A stretch of 64,000 nucleotides of DNA, taken from Sipunculus nudus (Eukaryota; Annelida; Sipuncula; Golfingiida; Sipunculidae). The stretch covers positions 1,852,741-1,916,740 of the forward strand of contig CM049318.1 of assembly GCA_026874595.1 (NCBI GenBank), given 5' to 3'. Positions 60,390 through 64,000 of the stretch are shown here, one piece after another; position 1 is the stretch's first letter; each line of letters starts with the position of its first letter. The translations under genes were made by a program, and so were the position numbers. Under the pieces are notes generated by a model. The model was given only the letters and a program-made list of their open reading frames with translations, had not been told where the DNA came from and did not search any database.

Positions 60390-60545
60390 ATCGGACATCC
60401 TTGTGGATCGACTGGACACCATGGTCCTCCTGTCCAGTGACCTGCGGGTCAGGGATCATGACCCGCACGAGGACATGCCGAGGAATTAAATATGAGGGTG
60501 AGGAGTCAGAATACCAGAGGTGTGAAGCCGATGTAATATGTGCAG
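60390..60545 (+). CDS. Copy 3 TSP1 exon
   Basis: A 156-nt phase 1-1 exon encodes a fuller thrombospondin type 1 repeat: DWTPWSSCPVTCGSGIMTRT, then RTC and two further cysteines. Unlike the copy 1 repeats it keeps the cysteine after RTR. The donor is GCAG-GCGAGT, again GC instead of GT. The exon is open and intact, but it sits downstream of broken VWA exons, so it is probably not translated in its original context. Confidence 0.7.
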
Positions 60546-61232
60546 GCGAGTACTTTAACATTTTATATATACTAGTATTTAAACTACGTCATTTAGATTG
60601 TTAGGAAAGGGTGAGATGTTCAAACGTTTTAAACTAATTGTGAAGCATATATTAGATTATATGTGTATATATCTAACTCACACGCAGCATTATAAATAGA
60701 TAATATACACTTTAGACGAAACTAAATCACTGAAAGTTAAAGTAATGATAGTTTGAGCTGGTCAGTGTTAAGAAGTTATTGCATTTAAGAATTTTATAAA
60801 GAGAGGTCCTCGCCTATGCAAGTGATTGGTTCTCTGTGTCGTGAGACTGTGTTATGGCAGGGCTGTGGGCCGGTCCCGCTACATTGTTCGTATGAAAACA
60901 AAAGTTAACCAGTTCTCATTGTGGAAATAAAGCATTATTAGACCAGTCAACCGTGGCGACTATAAGGCAATTTATTAACCAAAGACTGGAAACATAAATG
61001 ATAGTATTATAAACATTTTCTCGGGGCTGTTACACACACACACACCCTCGTTTCATGGCGCTTTTTCATTTCTCGTCCTCGGTTTAGTCTTATGTTTCTT
61101 GGCACCTTTCTCATTTCACGCCCTGGGTTTGGGTTACATGGCACTTTTAATTTCATTTTGGATCGTGTTTAAGACACTCTCATTTTATGATATGGACTTT
61201 GGAATATGTCTCATGACACCTGGTTTTAACAG
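60546..61232 (+). other. Copy 3 intron with possible repeat
   Basis: Intronic sequence. A segment at about 60850-60990 with TGTTATGGCAGGGC, AATAAAGC and CGTGGCGACTATAAGG words looks like a mobile-element end, but no partner was found. Confidence 0.4.
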
Positions 61233-61340
61233 AAAGGACTGAGTAGGAACCTTGTACTACCAGCTGTGGGGGAGGGAGGAGAGCACGGACCAGAGGTTCA
61301 GACCTCCAGCTTGGTGAATGTTCGTCTCAGCCATGCCCAG
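61233..61340 (+). pseudogene. Copy 3 TSP1 relic, match to copy 1 repeat 1
   Basis: It has exactly the same length (108 nt) as the copy 1 exon at 19826-19933 and a closely similar sequence. The second Trp codon is TAG (61244-61246), and the donor GT after CCAG is changed to AT. The exon is therefore dead. Confidence 0.85.
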
Positions 61341-61503
61341 ATAACAATAACCCATCAAAAGATTGTACTTGACGATTAAGTACAGTCTAAAAGACATTTA
61401 TTTCTTTTTTCCCCTATTTTTATATTATTTATTCATCATCTTCATCCCATTCGTCTGTTTCATCATCTTCTTGTTCTCCTATTCTTCTTTCCTTTGTCTA
61501 TGC

Positions 61504-61530
61504 CTCTCTCTCTCTCTCTCTCTCTCTCTC
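61504..61530. repeat. (TC)n microsatellite in pyrimidine-rich intron
   Basis: TC dinucleotides lie within a longer pyrimidine-rich stretch (61380-61700), in the position of the similar tract in copy 1. Confidence 0.9.
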
Positions 61531-61810
61531 CTTTTCTTCTCTTTCATCTTTTCCTCGTCTTTTTACATTTGTTATCCTGTTTCTCCTTTTTTTTCTACAA
61601 TATGTTTCTATCAATTCTGTTTTAATTTTATTAATTTCCCTTTTCTTTCCTTTTATCCTCTAATTGTTATTTTCAATTTTATAATCATTATTTTAATATC
61701 ATCATTTAATATAAGTATATATGTTTATTACCCTGTATGGAGGATACTGACCGCTTATTTACAACTCTTTGAGTAGTAAACCGTGTTAACCCTAATTTAT
61801 TTATCGATTG

Positions 61811-61843
61811 ATTGTCGAGTGATTGTCTGTTGGATGAATGTCC
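61811..61843 (+). pseudogene. Copy 3 TSP1 3'-end relic
   Basis: GATTGTCTGTTGGATGAATG followed by TCCATGTACG matches the end of the copy 1 TSP1 repeat 2 exon (near 20519-20547). Only the last ~30 bases survive, and the donor GT context is altered. Confidence 0.7.
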
Positions 61844-63590
61844 ATGTACGACTGATTTATAATTTCAGTCAGTATATGTGTCAGAAATAAGGTCAGAGTG
61901 AACAAATGTACTTGGTGTCAAGCGTTTGGTTTACAGATAGTTTTTTTAATGCGTTTTATCCAAAGCCTACAAATTTTAGCAAACTGAGCATGTATAACTC
62001 AATAAATAGTTGTGAACAGCAGCCCAAATTGCTTGTCGAGACCATTATATAAGCAAAGTAAATTCAAGTAAATATTTGCTTTATTTGCTTCTGTTAAATT
62101 AAGAATAAATAAAATCCTAGATCAATGGATTTTTTTTTTATTTCGTTCTGAAAATTGAAGTAAAGCTATAATTTGTATACAGGCAGCTTCATCAACCTCA
62201 ATGATTGCAGCAGAAAAAATACACTGAATAAAAATACGCTTTTACCCTGACCCTCCACAGAGAAGAACAAATATTTACAAATTACATCGAAATAATGGAC
62301 TCGAGTCCTATAAATGTAAAATACTGTCAAATCTGCATTGTGCGCTATTCTTCTTATGCTTATGAAAATGAAGCTCATACAAAAAAATGGCTCAAACGTT
62401 TTTTAAGCAAACAGTTCTCCTTACATTTTAGCCTAGCTGACTGAAATAAATCAGCTTTTCTCTCTGTTTGTTCCCTTAGATCCGTCCGTCAGGCTGTCTG
62501 TCCATTTGTCACCCTTTATAGTGATTATTATCTACGAGACGATGCGTGCTTTCAATTATCAAATAAATAATTTTTTTACCACTTGAACTCTTTGGCCGAT
62601 ATTTCTGTGCCCTTCATGGGTTCATGAATACTGTGACATCTGACTGTTGAGTATTTATGCAGGTTTTTGTGGTTATATAGTTTTTTGGGTCAGGTAAACG
62701 CAAAGGTGACACTGATGTATTGTATACTTCAGTCAGGGATTTCTATAGTCAGAAAAAAAATGGGAGCTCAAAACGCTAAGGTCATAATTTTGGAGGGTGT
62801 CATGGTTTTTGGAGCGTCCCGGGGGGGAGGGGATCTGTAACTTATTTTGAAGCTTAAGAAAGATAATGATTAGATATCGTGTCATGAGATGATTATTTTA
62901 TTATATTGAAATAAAAGAGGCAGTTGTCAGCACAGTGGTTACACAGTTGACCGGTCTGCAATGCTCAGGCAGTGTCTGCTATGAGAGCCAGCTTTGAGCC
63001 TGTCGGTCTTCTCGTTCCTGAAATCCTCATAGTACATTTTATTTTTCATATACACAATAGGTCCCTTTAGAATATTATCCTTGAAGTTCAAAATATATTA
63101 AAGATATAAGAAAACTGTATGTTAATAAGATTAATTAGCAGTGATAATCTCACTCTCATTGACATTATGGGATATCTAATCATGGTCAGCTGTCTCTTTG
63201 TATGCAGACTCCGTTTTCTACATAGCTTCACTGTGATTTCATATATTATTTTCAGGATTAACTCCTACAGTAGTTAGGAAAGGAAATGAAAAGATTTCTT
63301 CTGACCCACACATTAATGTGAATTGAAACATTAGAAACATTACGTTTAAAATATTACATCACTTTTTCTATCGCATGCTAAGAACCGTTTAATCCATGTT
63401 TAATTTCGTGATATCAACTCAGTTATTTAGAATGGTATTTGATAGGCATATTAAAGCATTCAAGCTGAACAGAAATCTCTTTATGGCAGTATACTTTTGT
63501 AGTTTATGTTAGTATTTAAACCCTATAGCTATAATTGTTTCACATACGTGTGACTGTACTTTTTAGTGACCTAGATTTCATAAATTTCAT
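61844..63590. other. Region before the last mucin exon
   Basis: No exon is recognised. The part at about 62640-63590 resembles the intron before the copy 2 mucin exon (about 47110-47746), for example TTTAGAAT-CTT-TTGA-GTTCAAA near 63068 and 47212. It belongs to the duplicated unit. Confidence 0.5.
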
Positions 63591-64000
63591 TTGTGAAAAC
63601 CACGACTAGCCAATCTATTTCTATAATTTCACCAGCTATTGCCACTGCTCAATGCACCACATCTGGAACGAAACAAGCTGGTACCACGCCTCCAAGCACC
63701 ACATCTGGAACAACACACGCCGGTACCAATACTCCAAGCACCACATCGGGAACAACACAAGCCGGTACCAATACTCCAAGCCCCACATCTGGAACAACAC
63801 AAGCTGGTACAAATACTCCAAGCACCACATCTGGAACAACACAAGCCGGTACCAATACTCCAAGCACCACATCTGGAACAACACAAGCCGGTACCAATAC
63901 TCCAAGCCCCACATCTGGAACAACACAAGCTGGTACAAATACTCCAAGCACCACATCTGGAACAACACAATCTGGTACCACTACTCCAAACACCACATCT
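63591..64000 (+). CDS. Mucin-like exon, partial (runs off window)
   Basis: Its start aligns with the copy 2 mucin exon (TTGTGAAAACCACGACTAG against TTGTGGAAACAACGACTAG). It continues as 14-residue repeats of the type STTSGTTQAGTNTP with a 42-bp period, open to the window end. The acceptor is altered: copy 2 has TTTTGCAG, here the same place reads ATTTCAT without AG. Either this exon is no longer spliced in at this point, or another acceptor is used. Minus-strand Cys-rich open frames are shadows. Confidence 0.6.

Noticed and set aside
60850-60990. Possible solo LTR
   Set aside because: It has promoter- and polyA-like words, but no clear TG...CA ends, target duplication or second copy is visible.
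61363-61776. 137-codon Phe/Ser/Leu-rich plus-strand frame
   Set aside because: A pyrimidine-rich intron tract that matches in position the tract in copy 1. The hydrophobic composition follows from T and C bias.

Overview
The window looks like nuclear DNA of a lophotrochozoan animal, most likely a mollusc. The reasons are AT-rich, intron-rich sequence with GT-AG splice sites, a single-coding-exon Toll-like receptor, secreted VWA/TSP1/mucin multidomain genes, many long (TA)n microsatellites, tRNA-derived SINEs, and LINE and DIRS-type retroelements. There is no operon structure, no bacterial gene and no CRISPR array. The species cannot be named from the sequence alone.

Layout. Bases 1-6518 hold no gene I can support, only microsatellites, a small degenerate repeat cluster and a purine tract. 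Bases 6542-9013 encode a complete 823-residue Toll-like receptor (leucine-rich repeats, LRRCT, one transmembrane helix, TIR domain). Bases 12423-21390 hold copy 1 of a split gene: signal peptide, two tiny linker exons, a von Willebrand factor A domain on two exons, and three short thrombospondin type 1 exons. Bases 21391-33000 are non-coding, with a 20-bp minisatellite (about 27.0-27.6 kb) and a large 42-bp minisatellite of about 60 copies (29.75-32.28 kb). Bases 33255-55523 hold copy 2 of the same gene. It has homologous promoter and linker exons and the same VWA exons, but the VWA joins directly to a giant Thr/Ser/Gly mucin-like exon. Its second intron carries two nested LINEs (36.1-42.8 kb). 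Its mucin exon is interrupted by a 5'-truncated L1-like LINE (52158-54334) flanked by a 12-bp target-site duplication. Bases 55905-63000 hold copy 3, a wreck: a second type of Thr-rich tract with stops, a VWA exon with a one-base insertion, a DIRS-type retroelement in the VWA intron, a second VWA exon cut by a deletion, one TSP1 exon with an open frame, and two TSP1 relics. A fourth mucin exon begins at 63591 and runs off the window.

How the genes relate. The VWA-cluster exons keep the same phases: 2, 0, 1, then phase-1 boundaries throughout. That explains how VWA, TSP1 and mucin modules could be exchanged between copies. Copy 1 is VWA-TSP1x3, copy 2 is VWA-mucin, and copy 3 (VWA-TSP1s, then a mucin exon) may preserve the ancestral order. 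The products would be secreted extracellular adhesive, matrix or mucus proteins. The TLR is a neighbour and need not share their function. The most interesting part of the window is this evolving VWA/TSP1/mucin cluster: near-identical VWA exons, GC splice donors, a 1,296-bp repeat duplication inside a coding exon, and transposons that have broken individual copies.
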